This document shows, one piece after another, positions 14,310-25,727 of a stretch of 64,000 bases of DNA. The position numbers and the translations under genes are program-made. The DNA comes from Volutella citrinella. Lineage: Eukaryota > Ascomycota > Sordariomycetes > Hypocreales > Nectriaceae. The notes under the pieces are model-generated. The model had not been told where the DNA came from, made no database searches, and saw nothing but the letters and a program-made list of their open reading frames with translations. The stretch covers positions 806,001-870,000 of the forward strand of contig JAWZSP010000006.1 of NCBI GenBank assembly GCA_034401135.1. The letters are read 5' to 3'. The first letter of the stretch is position 1; each line of letters opens with the position of its first letter.

Positions 14310-16586
14310 TCACAGAATATCTGGCTCAGCCAAATTGTTATCAGGAGGATTGATAGGCCACGCTGGAGGCGAAACTGGATATCCGATCTCCGAGCCGCCT
14401 CTATGTCGACTCTCTGGCTCGACAACACCGGCTCCGTCGGCCCCTGGTGTTGCGACGAGCTGTCTGGCGTTGTGCCTGGAGCTTACGAACCCTTGAGCCC
14501 TTGAAAATAATCGATAGACAAGTTCTGCCCCAAAGTATATGGTCTTTAGCTCCCTCACTGCAAGCATGCAGAGGTCCAAGTGGCGTGCCCCAAGCTGTCG
14601 CACCAACTTTTTCGGCGATGCGAAATGGAGCAGGTGGACCTGCAAAGCCGGCACAACAGCAATGCAACTGTAAGTAGTGAGCATAAGAGTTGAGAGCAGG
14701 TATTAAACTCGTAGGACTTGTCTTACATGAAAGCTAGCGATAGATGGATCATGTCAGCTGAAATCATGCTTCCGAGGACATTGCTTGTGTTGAACGCCGC
14801 TGTCGTCGCTTTCCTCTCTGCAATGGCACGCCAATCTTTCTCCAATTCGTGAAAAGTCTCTCCGTGCTGATTCATTGCACCTATGAAAACAACAGGGCGA
14901 AACAGAGTAATCATTGCAGACCTAATTGTAGATCAGCTTCCCTCTGACGCGTAGTTTTGTACAATGCAAGTCATACTCGAAAAATAGTTCGAAATGGTAC
15001 GTATGAAGGACGAGTATTGGGTCCGTCGCGGTATCCCTGAGTATTTCCAGGTTTTTGTGATGGCGTCTCAGCTCCTTCTCTAGATCCTCGATTTCTGTAG
15101 GACTGGATAGTGTCTGCTTTGCAATGTTGTGAACGGCCAGTGTTCTTGCAAGCACATTGGTAACAGATAGTAAGTCGTCCCATAGAATGAACAGCTTGGC
15201 AGAGGATTGCGGGACGTAATGCTGACGCTGGGGCTCTCGTAACCCCGAGTAAAGGCTTTCATAAGCACGAGCGTCGGGCTTTTCCGCGTTTGAATGCGCC
15301 AGGTCAATCCTCATGGGCCTGCCCATGCCGACTGATAGCCATGACTCACGGAAGAACCAAGCCCACCAGATGTTTCTCCACAAATCTCGATCGATAGATG
15401 CCCGCTCATGGGCATTGTTGACACTGGCATCTGGTCGCCGATGGAGACCGATGGTTTGGCAGAGACCGAGAGCTACACCATTCCAGTGCCATGGCCCGAG
15501 CCTATCTTCAGTGTCGGGATACCAGAATCCCATCAACAGGACGGCTTGGATGAGACAAATTTTGGAGCGTTCGTAGTCCGCGTCGTACAAGGCCTGGGAA
15601 TGGGTCTCAGGCATGAAACTGAGATTCGGGATCGAATCACTTACCTTTGCTCGTGAGAACATTGCTTGCTTCATATCCTTGCGTGACTCAAATCCAGCTG
15701 AGTGAACAATCTGCAAATCGACAACCTATTCAAGTGGTGAATTAAGTTTACAAATGTTTATCTAGTCTGGAGTAGGTGCATACGTACTGTCGTGGCAGCC
15801 AAGAACACACTCCAGAGAAGGTGCAGCGAACCTCCATTGCTTTCTGGGTCGCCGAGGCTTTCAAGTATCGAAGCTACGCGGACGACCGGTAAGAAAGGAT
15901 GAATGTAGAGAAAGTAGGCCCGTGCAAGTGATTCTTGGATTTGAAGTGCAGGCAGGTCAAAACAGCCTCGCTCTTTCAAATATCTCAATGTCTGGGAGTC
16001 AATGTTGGCAGAGCCAAGGGCAGCAACGACGAAGTGACCGCTTTTGTCTACACGCTCGGGCTCACATATGCTGGTAAAAAGAGCCAGACCTTGAGGGTCA
16101 CCTAACAGGGATGTGTGAAAACCGCATCCGGAAGTTTGTGGGTGTGGCACCTACCGTACGCAGGCGAGCATGATACTTGTGACTGAAGGGCTGGGGTGGG
16201 AGGCTCTGAAGTCTCTGACTGGTGCCTGAAGTGGCTAGCAAGGGGTCTATACACTGCTTCTTGCAAGTTGTTCTCATTCTGGGCGTCAGGTCGTGCCCGA
16301 CAGCCCATCTCACGTTGCGGAATTCGGCCTGTCCGCTTTTTAGTGGTACCTCGGGGCCTACAGATGTCAGCAAACATCAAAACCAAGGAATAAAGACTGG
16401 AAGCCACCTTTGAGGCTGTCTTAAGCGTATTTGGCAGCTTGAGCTATCCAAGGCACAGTTGGTGCATGGGGAGCCTGTCTGGGATATGCTGCACCGGACC
16501 TTGCGGGCACGGCAAGCGTGACAGGCTGCGGCAGACCTCCTTCTGGGCCGAGCAGGCGAGCAGGAACGTTCCGAAGACGCCGGCAT
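14310..16586 (-). CDS. Zn2Cys6 transcription factor, cutinase-factor (CTF1) like
   Basis: Nuclear regulator of 665 residues in six exons: 16586-16408, 16357-16155, 16101-15788, 15725-14977, 14921-14727 and 14667-14310, all phase-consistent. The zinc cluster is AACHACRARKVRCSISQTGS followed by PCTNC and a sixth Cys. The order CHACRARKVRC...GSPCTNC, followed later by VDLQIVHSAGFESRK and the helix FFESAMITLFRP, resembles the cutinase transcription factor 1-beta group. Exon 4 must be spliced at 14977, since reading on meets a stop and loses the ITLFRP helix. Similarity to CTF1 does not show that it controls cutinase. It lies directly downstream of another Zn2Cys6 gene on the same strand, with a 343 bp gap. 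Confidence 0.85.
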
Positions 16587-16929
16587 GTTTGTTTCGGGTG
16601 TGGACGGCACAGAAAACACAATGGGGCAGAGGGACCATTTACAGGAAACTTTACCGCGGCAACCTTTTGGCTCAAATTGTTGCCGAGGCTTGCGGGGAGA
16701 AGGCGATAAGCACATGATGCGCACTTGTGGGTCGATGACCCCGGGGACATGGCGGGAGACCTTCCTGGTCCGAACTCCGACGGGCCCGACTTCGGTAGGG
16801 TGGTTTCTACACGGCAGGTTTGAACCTCAGTCATTGCAGCAATGCCGCGGCCATGTATGAGAGCGCCCACGGTGCAACAAATTGTCCTCGGTCAAGAGAA
16901 GAACTGATGATTGAATCCCTCACAAGGCT
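16587..16929. promoter_or_regulatory. upstream region of the CTF1-like gene
   Basis: Short spacer between two tandem regulator genes. It presumably holds the promoter of the downstream one. No clear element was seen. Confidence 0.35.
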
Positions 16930-18862
16930 TCATTGCTTTTCGGAGGCCGGATTATCGGAAGCCTTTGAGTTGAGTCTGGCGATTGTTTCAAGAAGGGACG
17001 TTAAAAATCTCTCGGCACGAGAAGCAAGGTCGCTGTTGGCGGATTCTTTACTAATCTCGAGCAATATTACCCCGAAACGGCGGAGTTTTTCCACCTAGAA
17101 GCACCCAGATGTCAGTTCAGGCTGCAAGGCAGTGGTCTGAAGTGTCTTGTTGACCGAGTAATAGGACACCGGGGTTTGTGTTGATGACAGAACTTACCAA
17201 AGACTCCCCACCGATGTATAGTGTTGTATACGGCAAGTCCTTGATTGCGGCCAATAGGTCCTGGGCGAGCTCCGTAATCCTCAGGTCGAGCATGTCCTGG
17301 TTGCTGGTCAAGCCAAGCAGCGATGGGCAGCCCTGTTCAAAGGCTTGGAGTGCGAGGCTCAGCCGCAGACAGTAATGAGTAACCACCATGTCCGCCTTTT
17401 GCGTCCATAGCATGCTTCGTCGGACCGCGAGGACGGCATCGTCCGCTTCCGGGTCCGAGTAGGATTCTGGCCAGACGAGCCAGGGCGGTAGGTAGTCCGG
17501 CAGGCTGCAGAAAGTTAGGTAGGAGTTCATAATCTGCTGTTGGAAGGCGTCCGCAGTCTTTGAAGATGTGGAGGTATCGCCAAGTTCGACAGTTGAACGG
17601 AATAGAAGATTCATGTCGCGGCAGATGTCACTCCCGAGAACCCATAGGCGCCGAGCGAAGGCAATTCCCTTGAGAATTTGCTTCTCAAATTCCTCTGTGT
17701 AGAAAGGAGAGTCGAAATCCACCAACAGCAGGACATTACCTTCCAGGTCCTCGATGCCCGTTGCGTTTTCAACCTTTTTTCCCGGCGGGCTCTCGTGAAG
17801 CATGGTAGCGGTTCCGTTAAGCATCGAGGCGGATTTATCAGCGGTGTAGAGGAGCCAATACGCATTCTTCCGCAACTGGGCCTCTCTAACGTCGAGGTTG
17901 GCGTAGGATGCTTCGTCTGATAGACGCATGTCGACGGCGAGCCGAAAGGCTTGACCCAGCGCATATCTCGAGAGGCGTTTCTGGCCAAGGCCGTGGAGGG
18001 TAGTTGCATGCATGGATCTGATGACGAGGGATCTCGAGTCCGGGTGCATCACGTCGTAGTCCTCGAACGCCGCGAGCATATGTCGCGAAGCGGTGAGGAA
18101 CGGGCCAACGAGAGCAGAACCATGAGGAATGTCTTCTGGAGGGGCTTGTCCACAGATCTTGGAGCAAATGGCTGTGAGGAGTGTGAAACAACGGAAGTCC
18201 TCGAGCTGTACCGGGTCTCGGCCGTATGCGTCTTGCTCCCTTACGTGTGGTGGAGGAGCAAAAAGGGGTGCAGAGGAGGGCATCAAAATGTCGACGCGTC
18301 TTTGAAGAGAGGCAGGATGGTACCAAGGGGTAATTGGAAAGCCCCACTGGATTGAGAGTTCCAGGCATCGTTCCGCGATATCACATAGTGGCACACCGAC
18401 GTCGGCGACTTCGCCGATCAGGAATGCATGAGTGTCCTGGGCCGGGCTCCGTTGGTGGCATGTCTTGGTGGCATGACGGCCAAGATTATGTGGTGAGGAT
18501 GTCGATCTGGTCCAGGGGGGTGTCTCTATCGTCGAGGGTAGCTGATCCGACGCCGTATAGTCGTGACTCCAAAGCCCTTCTCCGGGTCCAGGCTCACCAA
18601 CAGTTGCGGCAGGGGAGCCATCAGACCCCACAAGGGAACCTGGCACGGATGCTCCTGGTGACATGGGAATGGCGAAGCAATCGGTCGTCAAGGATGCTGC
18701 TCGAGGCCCTGATCGAAACTTTGGGCCGCGCTTGGCCCTGGGCAGGGTGAACTCGCAGGACAGTTCTGAGGCACGGCATCTACCACAAATCGGGGACTGG
18801 CCATCGCATTTGATTTTCCGCCTGCGGCACCGGTCACAAGCCTTGTCGGTATGTCGACGCAT
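16930..18862 (-). CDS. Zn2Cys6 transcription factor, MAL-activator-like
   Basis: Regulator of 609 residues in two exons, 18862-17198 and 17094-16930. The zinc cluster is CDRCRRRKIKCDGQSPICGRC, followed by a basic linker with KRGPK, as in yeast maltose activators and related fungal factors. The middle homology region includes LRKNAYWLLYTADKSASML. Reading through the donor at 17197 gives a stop after 27 unrelated residues. Splicing the 103 bp intron instead adds a 55-residue helical tail starting VEKLRRFGVILLEISKES, and both exon lengths are multiples of three, so the spliced form is preferred. The next gene upstream is an alpha-glucoside-type symporter, which fits a maltose- or oligosaccharide-type regulator. 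The target is inferred, not shown. Confidence 0.85.
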
Positions 18863-19740
18863 AATTTCCCCGCAAATTTGAAATTTAAGGCTGGCAGGCG
18901 GGGCGTCTCTGGGGAGAATCTGGAGTAAGGGAGGGATTCGGACGGGGTGATGTCTGGGGTGGTGGGTTTATAAGTAAATTCCCGTTTTCCCGCAAGTGAT
19001 GGAGCCAAGAACCGTTACTGACAATCCACCGAAGGAGTTAGCCCGAGCCCCCCAATTATGCCGAACCCCACAGCGCCGTGGCCTCCTGGGTGTCGTTCGT
19101 TGAGCTGGGACTTTCGGCATGAAGATGAGGCTAGAGCGTGTACGGTATTTCTGATGCTTATGGTATGATTTTCGACATTAGGCTATTCGTTTTGGTCCGG
19201 GAGCACTGTTGACATCCAGCAATATCCATCCATACTAGTACCAAGGCGGACTACGCTTGAGCAGCACAATCCCAGCCACAGTATTTGCATACCTTGGAAT
19301 AACACTTGCGGGGTCGCAACTTGTTGGACGGCGTCATCTCATTTCAATTGGTACTATAATACGGGACTTATGGTTTTAATTGCCAAAAAAGTTAGATTGA
19401 CGTCGAACCAAGTATCCTGGGGCTGCTCCTTTCGCGCGACATTGAAGACGAGACAAGCGTGATTCCGGCCACGGTGGGTAGCTTTTTGCTGAAATGGCGA
19501 GTTATGTGAGACGCTTTAATGCTTTGGTGCTCCCAGGAGCCAGAGAAAAGATCGAGTTGAGGGAATCATGAGATAATCTGCACAAAGATATAGGGCCACG
19601 GGACAACGTCTTTCAGATTTGCATCAACACTAAGAGCAATGTCTACCAGTATTCGAATGCCATCTCCCCTATACCCCTCTACCAGAATTCGACCTACGCA
19701 TGGTCTAAACAGCTTTCATCAACGATACTCGATGATAGCC
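18863..19740. other. intergenic, 0.9 kb
   Basis: Promoter side of the MAL-type regulator and 3' side of the symporter. No gene or repeat was recognised. Confidence 0.4.
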
Positions 19741-21656
19741 TCAAGCCTCCTGGTTTCGCTGCTCAGCCCCCGCTTGATACGCAGTGACAGTACTGGCAAA
19801 CCGCCAGGCAGGCACACCACGCTCAAAGAGTTCGTCAAGCTCAATGTATGTGCGACCCTTCGTCTCGGGGAACAGGAAGACGATCGGGACAAGGAACAAG
19901 AAGGTGATACCCGCAAAGAAGAACCCAATCTTCTGCCCCCATCCAGCGCCTTGGTTAGAGAGCATCAGCGGAACAGTGTAGCTCTTCAAGTGACGTTAGC
20001 GTTGTTCCACTTGTATGAACGATTAGGAATTTCGACATACGAATAAGACACCGGTACACGACTGAATGATGGCGGCGAGTGCAGTCGATTTGGCTCGGAG
20101 CTCCGGGGTTGAGATCTCCACGAGGCTCACCCATCCTGGAAATGTCAAGTCAGCATGCCGCACAAGCAATCGGGCGGTAAGGTGTTAGAGTATACCAATC
20201 GGGGCCATCGAGTTTGCGTACACAAACGCCCAGAGAGCGCACAAGAAGACCAGCGAGATGCCAGATGCGTTGTCCGGTTTCCTGAAAGCCAAACCACCAA
20301 TAGCCAAGGTGCAGAGACCCATGATAGCACCGCCAGCAATGACCAAAGGACGTCTTCCGACTTTGTCAACCCAGTAGAATGCCGAGATGATACCGGCGAG
20401 GAGGATGAGGTTGATGATAAGTTTTCCAAGGAAAGGGTCTGCTACGTTAGCTAGAGAAAAGAAGTAGGTTGTGTTGCTGAAGATAAGGGGGACGCCGACG
20501 AAGTTCTGGAAAGTAAAGGGCAGGGTTGCAATAATCGCCCGCTTCAGGTTGACCTTGGTGAAGAGCGCTTTCCAGCTATACTGGCTGGCCTTTTGGGCAG
20601 TAGCGGCAGATTCCTCAAGTTCCTGCAACAACACCTTGTACTCGTGGTCGAGGTCATAGCCCTCGACTTCGCCGACCAATCGTCGAAGGGCTTTCTTCGC
20701 CTGCTCATGCTTTCCCTTGCTTGCGTACCAGACTAGACGGAGGGAGTTAGACGGTGGGGGCAAATTGAGGCTGGGTGTCTAGATTACTTACCGGGAGTCT
20801 CAGGGAGAATGATGAGGGGGACGATCCAAAGGCCTAGGAAGACGAACTCGGAGTAAAAGATATTGCGGAAGGCCAGTGGGTTGGTATCTTCCAGCACCTT
20901 CAGGCCGATAGCGAGGAATAGCTGTCCAAGAGCGAAGAACAGAGAAAAACTGCTCAAAAGTGTGCCTCGAAACTGCGGCATGGCGACCTCGGACATATAG
21001 ATCATGATTGAAGTTGCCAGCAGTCCAGTAGCGAGACCCTGGAAGATACGGGACACAGTCAGGATGATCCAGTCTTTGGCGACGACGGTAAGTACGATCG
21101 ACTGGCGGGTTCTGGTTAGCAAGCAGCCCTCACGGACAGATAAGTAATCCCTCCTGGCGCCACTAACCAAGGTGAAGAACACGGTCAACGTCCACATGTT
21201 GAATTTACGTCCCCAGCGGTCCGCTGTGATCGGTGAAATGAACTGGATCACGATCTGGGAGGCGAAGGATGTGGCGCCCCAGATTCCAATGTGGTTGGCA
21301 TCCAGAACATGCTTTCCGGTCACCGGGTCTGTAACAGTCGCGAATTGGTTGATGAAGCCCTGGTTGGCGACGATGCTTCCGACAACGGAACTGCCGTAAC
21401 CGACATACCTGTATACAGTCCAAGGTCAGTCTCTGAGATACATCTCGAAAAACGCCGAAACGAGAAGACGAGGAAGCACTCACATGCCACCGAGGGTCGG
21501 CGCCAGACCAGCGAGGAAGAGGCGCCAGAACTTGCGAATGGTGGCAGCCCTCGACCATCCAGCAAAGGCCGAGGTAAGGGGAACGCCATTTCCTGACTCT
21601 TTCGCCATCTCAATCTCCTCGTGTGCCGGCTGGCGGTTGTTGGCCTCTTCCGCCAT
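19741..21656 (-). CDS. MFS sugar:H+ symporter, alpha-glucoside permease type
   Basis: Plasma-membrane transporter of 532 residues with about 12 membrane spans, in six exons: 21656-21484, 21408-21168, 21101-20792, 20732-20196, 20135-20041 and 19983-19741. Sugar porter signatures are present: DRWGRKFNMW after span 2, LPETPG after span 6, VDKVGRRPLVIAGG and PETKGRTYIELDELFERGVP near the end. The last motif, with ELDELFE and VPAWRF, is typical of general alpha-glucoside:H+ symporters related to yeast maltose permeases. A short hydrophilic N-terminus (MAEEANNRQ) follows the first available ATG. The flanking genes are the MAL-like regulator downstream and the divergent GH35-like remnant upstream. 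The exact sugar is not predictable. Confidence 0.9.
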
Positions 21657-22654
21657 CTCGGCTTTGTCGTTAGGGGCTACCAGCTTCTCCAGGGCTCTGG
21701 GGACTGCGGCTGGTGGCTGGCGGGAAAGATTTCCACGGTTCTAGAAGATGTGCTGTTGAAATGGTGCCTTGGTAGATACTTAGAACGAAGTATGCATAGG
21801 ATCGCCCGCAATACTTATACTCGGAGGCTCTGAGGGTCGACAGTCATCGGGTATCAGAGGGACCTTCTCGGATTGGTGCGCAAGTCGGGTTGTCGGCCCT
21901 GGCTGAGGTCTCTCCTTGCGGGGTCCCCGGATCAATGGTGGAGTAAATATTAGGTGGTACTCGGCTGAATTGAGGAGACATGAATCGATGAGAAAAGAGC
22001 GAACGTCGCCACATGACAGGATGTGTGTGATGCGGAGCCCCAGGATTCGGGTCCGAACTAGAAACCTGGGGAAGCTAAGTAGCCTGCAGCTTGAAACGGC
22101 GTACGACTTACCGACTGACTCGTGGCCAAAGGTCGAAGTAACTTTGCGAACCAACCGGCCCTGGGTATCCTCAGCTCCACGATCCTCATCCACAGCCCCT
22201 GGTCTGAACTGCATTGCAGTTGTCCTCCAGGTCCAAGACCTGTTCTTGTGAGCGGAATGTCCCCGAAATTTGACGAATCCGCCGAAACTGGACTAGATCA
22301 TGAGGTCGTCTGGGGGTGGGGGTGGGCTCGCCTCGCATCTCGCTGGCCAAAGGGGCTGTTGTGTATATTTCCGTTTTACCGTTGTCCCTAGTTTACATGA
22401 CAAAGGTCTTTAGCCCTCGGTGTCGAATAAGGGCTCTCCCGGCGAACAGGCAATGCATTCTAACGTCCAGAAATTCAACCGCTCCTATCAGAAGTCAAGG
22501 GCATGTGCTCCAATCCGAGATAGGAGTTTCCACTTTTGGTGTCGTAAAATACCTACCCGTAGTTACAGATAACAGGTCTCACCGTCCTAGTTACCCACGC
22601 ATTTTCTTCACAATCTATTACATTCTCACTTTTACTTAATGCTCCAACGGCAAA
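21657..22654. promoter_or_regulatory. divergent promoter, symporter / GH35-like gene
   Basis: One kilobase between divergently transcribed genes. At 22310-22321 CTGGGG and GTGGGG sit back to back; both match the SYGGRG consensus of the carbon catabolite repressor CreA/CRE1. A close pair of such sites is the arrangement known to be active. No gene was seen. Confidence 0.4.
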
Positions 22655-24039
22655 ATGAAGAAGAACCTTGCCATGTCTCGTGTAAAACCACTCCCCCATG
22701 GCACCCATCAACTCTTAGTGAACGGGAGGCCATTTCTCATGAGAGCGGCCGAACTTAACAACTCATGCCTCTCATCGCTGAGATTCATGCGGGATGTCTG
22801 GCCCAGACTTGTTCAAAACAATGTCAACAAGGTTCTGGGTGCTGTCACCTGGGACCAGATTGAACCTGAAGAGGACAGATTCGACTTCGATGCCCCCGAC
22901 CAAGTTATACGAGGTGCCCGGCGGCACGGCCTCAAGCTGGTGCTTCTCTGGTTTGGATCTTTCAAGAACGGTATGTACCATTCCAGTTCAAAACACAGAT
23001 TTGAACGAGCAAGGAAACGCGAGAACGTCTTTATTGATTAACTCAGGAATGTCCGCCTACGTGCCGGAATGGGTCAAGATGGACGAAGCTCAGTTCCCGC
23101 GAGCCCTCGTTCGCCAGAAAGTTTCAGACCGGCTTCGTCCTCTGGAATGTCTTTCTGTATTTTACGAAAACTCATACAATGCTGATGCAAAGGTTTTTGG
23201 ATGTCTAATGCAGCATCTGAAGGAATTCGATACTCACGAAAACACCGTCATCATGGCGCAGGTCGAAAATGGGGTCGGTTTGCTTGGTGACTCCAGGGAC
23301 CGGAGTGAGGCAGCTGAAGCCAAGTTCACGGTACAGGTTCCACCAAACTTCGCCGATACTCTTAAATTACAATTGTCTACCTTGAACGAAACTCAAGGCG
23401 AACTTCCCGAACTTTCCCCAAAAAATGGCGAGCCCAGCAGCGAGCTGGGAAAACCTTTTCGGTGGGGATAGTCCCCAGACTGATGAGATATTCATGGCAT
23501 ATCATTACGCGCTTTACGTCGAAAGGGTGTCAGCAGCGGGGAGAGCCGCGTATGACCTGCCGCTTTACACGAACGTCTGGCTTCGAAATCTTCCGGACGA
23601 TGACGAACCTTCCGCACAGGATCCGGCCCTGCTAGGAGGTGGCACAACACCTGGGGAGTGCCCTTCTGGAGGGGCCGTCGAGACGGTGCTCGACATTTGG
23701 AAGCTATTTGCACCGTCTCTGGATTTCATAGCGCCAGACATCTATCTCTCACACTATGAAAAGACGTGCGTGCAGTTCAGGCACCGGGGTCAGCCCCTCT
23801 TTATCCCAGAGCAGAGGCGGGATGAACCACGAGCCCTGCGCCTGTGGGCGGCTATTGGTGCCCATGGTGCTCTCGGAGTCTCCCCTTTTGGCATTGACAG
23901 CACCAGCCCCTCCGTTCCACACGCCACTACAAGCTCCTGCATGCCGAGTGAAGATCCGGATTACGGGGGCTTCTTCATCTGCAGTTCTGTTCCGGCAAGG
24001 ACTAGAATCGCCGAGTGTAGGCTATACTGCATGTACTAA
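22655..24039 (+). pseudogene. decayed GH35/GH-A beta-galactosidase-like gene
   Basis: Resembles the DUF5597-containing branch of fungal and bacterial beta-galactosidase-like proteins. Exon 1 is 22655-22970, intron 22971-23046. The barrel start (LLVNGRPFLMRAAEL, AVTWDQIEPEE) and LKEFDTHENTVIMAQVE are clear. Three defects follow. The acid/base position, normally Asn-Glu in VENEVG, reads VENGVG (GGG codon), so the proton donor is missing. At the A6 run 23420-23425 the frame must change by one base to continue into ASPAASWENLFGGD and TDEIFMAYHYALYVERV. A second change near 23915-23922 is needed to reach RHYKLLHA, which then meets a TGA at 23949. The C-terminal domain is absent. The nucleophile region PLFIPEQRRDE survives. 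Sequencing error could explain a frameshift, but hardly all three defects. It is divergent from the sugar symporter. Confidence 0.68.
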
Positions 24040-24371
24040 TATCTTGTCAAACAAGACCCGTGCTGCATCCTGGGCTTTGAGAAGGATGACAAGTGCGCCA
24101 GTAATAGTCAATGGTGAGTGAAATTCACAGCTAGACAAGAAGAGACACCGAGGTTTTGTACTAGGGGCGACTAACATTTGGGTGATCGAGCAAGAGGCCA
24201 AATTCATGACTGCGTGTAGGAATGTAGCCATGTTTGTTCGTACTTCGCCGCACACTTGTAGGTCGATGACATGTGTATGCTGCCTTCAAGTACACTGGAA
24301 CTAAGACGAACATGAACCATGAGGCCAATCGCAGTAAGAAGAGTCCTCGTGATCTAGATACCCCCAGGTGC
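24040..24371. other. intergenic, 0.3 kb
   Basis: Lies downstream of the GH35-like remnant. No continuation of its missing C-terminal domain could be recognised here. Confidence 0.4.
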
Positions 24372-25224
24372 TCAAAGTCGGTGATTCTTTGATCCAGAAA
24401 TCACCTTGGCCATCTCCTGCTGCGGGATTCCTTCGCAAAATCGGTCCAGACCCTGGAACGTCTCTAGTGGAGCGACCTCGTCCTGCTCACGAACAATCCG
24501 GCGACGCATCAGCGCCTTTGTCCCTAGCATACTCGAGCCAACCAGACCTGAGGTGAAGGTTTGACGTAGATATACGAGTACCTGGCCGCGAAAGTTTTCC
24601 TTGTTTGGGAAAATATGATTGACAAAGCCAACCTGAGCCAGCTCGTCGACAGGGATCTTTCGCCCAAGGATGAGCGCCTCGTTGGCCTTGCCGGGGCCCA
24701 GCCTGTGGACAAACGCGACGCTGGAACCTCCCTCGGCAACCAACCCCAGCGAAGTGAAGGGTGTGAGAAGATAGGCGTCGGATACGGCGTAGATGAAGTC
24801 GCAGTGGGCAATCAGCGCGGCGGTGAGGCCGATGACGGGTCCGTTGAGGGCGGCGACGAGGATCTTTGAGTGGCTGTAAAAGGCTCGCGCGACATCCATA
24901 TTATTGTTGACAAGCTTAGGAAGCCAGTAGGGGCGGGACAGCATCTGCTCCATGGTAGGAGGACTGTCCTTGAGGTCGGCCCCGCTGGAAGAAGCAGTCA
25001 GTAGGTGTGCAAATCATAGGGTAGAGGTCAACCTACGCAGAGAAGAATGGCCCCTCTCCAGTGATGACAGTGACATAGACATCCTCGTTTGTGTCTGTCT
25101 CTCGGAGTAGGTTCGCCAGTTGAGTGTACAGGCTCTGGCTCAGGGAATTGAACTTTTTGGGGTTGTTGAGGGTGATGATGGCAAAGATGCCCTCGTAGTC
25201 GATTGTGATGAGATTCTGGGACAT
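24372..25224 (-). CDS. peroxisomal enoyl-CoA hydratase/isomerase (ECI-like)
   Basis: Crotonase-fold enzyme of 266 residues in two exons, 25224-25037 and 24984-24372. It is likely a delta3,delta2-enoyl-CoA isomerase, which moves double bonds so unsaturated fatty acids can enter beta-oxidation. Fold landmarks are ITLNNPKKFNSLS, the oxyanion segment FFSAGADLKDS that spans the splice, and AALNGPVIGLTAALIAHCD for the second oxyanion half. A Glu in LGLVAEGGSS matches the catalytic acid of yeast Eci1. The chain ends in HRL, the same PTS1 variant that ends yeast Eci1, which supports peroxisomal location. A simple hydratase is the alternative, but the glutamate pattern favours isomerase. Confidence 0.88.
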
Positions 25225-25727
25225 GGTTGCAGGTGGATGCGACAATTGAATCAGCCAAGTGTGTTTTACAGGAGGTGAGCGATGGGGTGGTGTATGGAAG
25301 GCGAATGATGCAGTCTTATAAACGCTGGCATGCTGCACAGTCGTGGTCTTTTGACAATGGCAACTCGGCTCGGCAAAGTTAGTGCACCGCGGCAGCCTGG
25401 CCAAACTAGTCTCGGCAAACTTTCGCATCAATCGGTAGTGCGCAGCGTCGGTAAACTTGGCTCTCTAGGTTCGGCGGTCATATTCGGTATGACTACATGT
25501 TGGCCAACTTGCACCAACTCCCTCGGCAGAGTTTCTTACCCGCATCTGGGGTTCTTGACTTGTGACATGCCATGATATGTGAATCCCAAGTCTTCCTACA
25601 CTAGGCAAATACATTATAGCCCATACCTAGCCCATACCGAGTAAAACATCTCAAACAACACGACAGTGGCCCAAATCTGGTTGCTGTTGGCCGCGGACAT
25701 CATTTGACAATTCTATCGCTACCATCA
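25225..25727. other. intergenic, 0.5 kb
   Basis: Upstream region of the isomerase gene and 3' side of the NLR gene. Several CTCGGCA-like words recur around 25366-25530, but no gene was seen. Confidence 0.35.

Noticed and set aside
14895..14980. A 27-base intron, or a frameshift, in the CTF1-like gene
   Set aside because: A normal intron of about 55 bases with donor at 14976 and acceptor at 14922 restores the frame and the conserved LFRP helix.
16820..17098. Plus-strand frame of 92 codons
   Set aside because: Antisense of the terminal exon of the MAL-like regulator.
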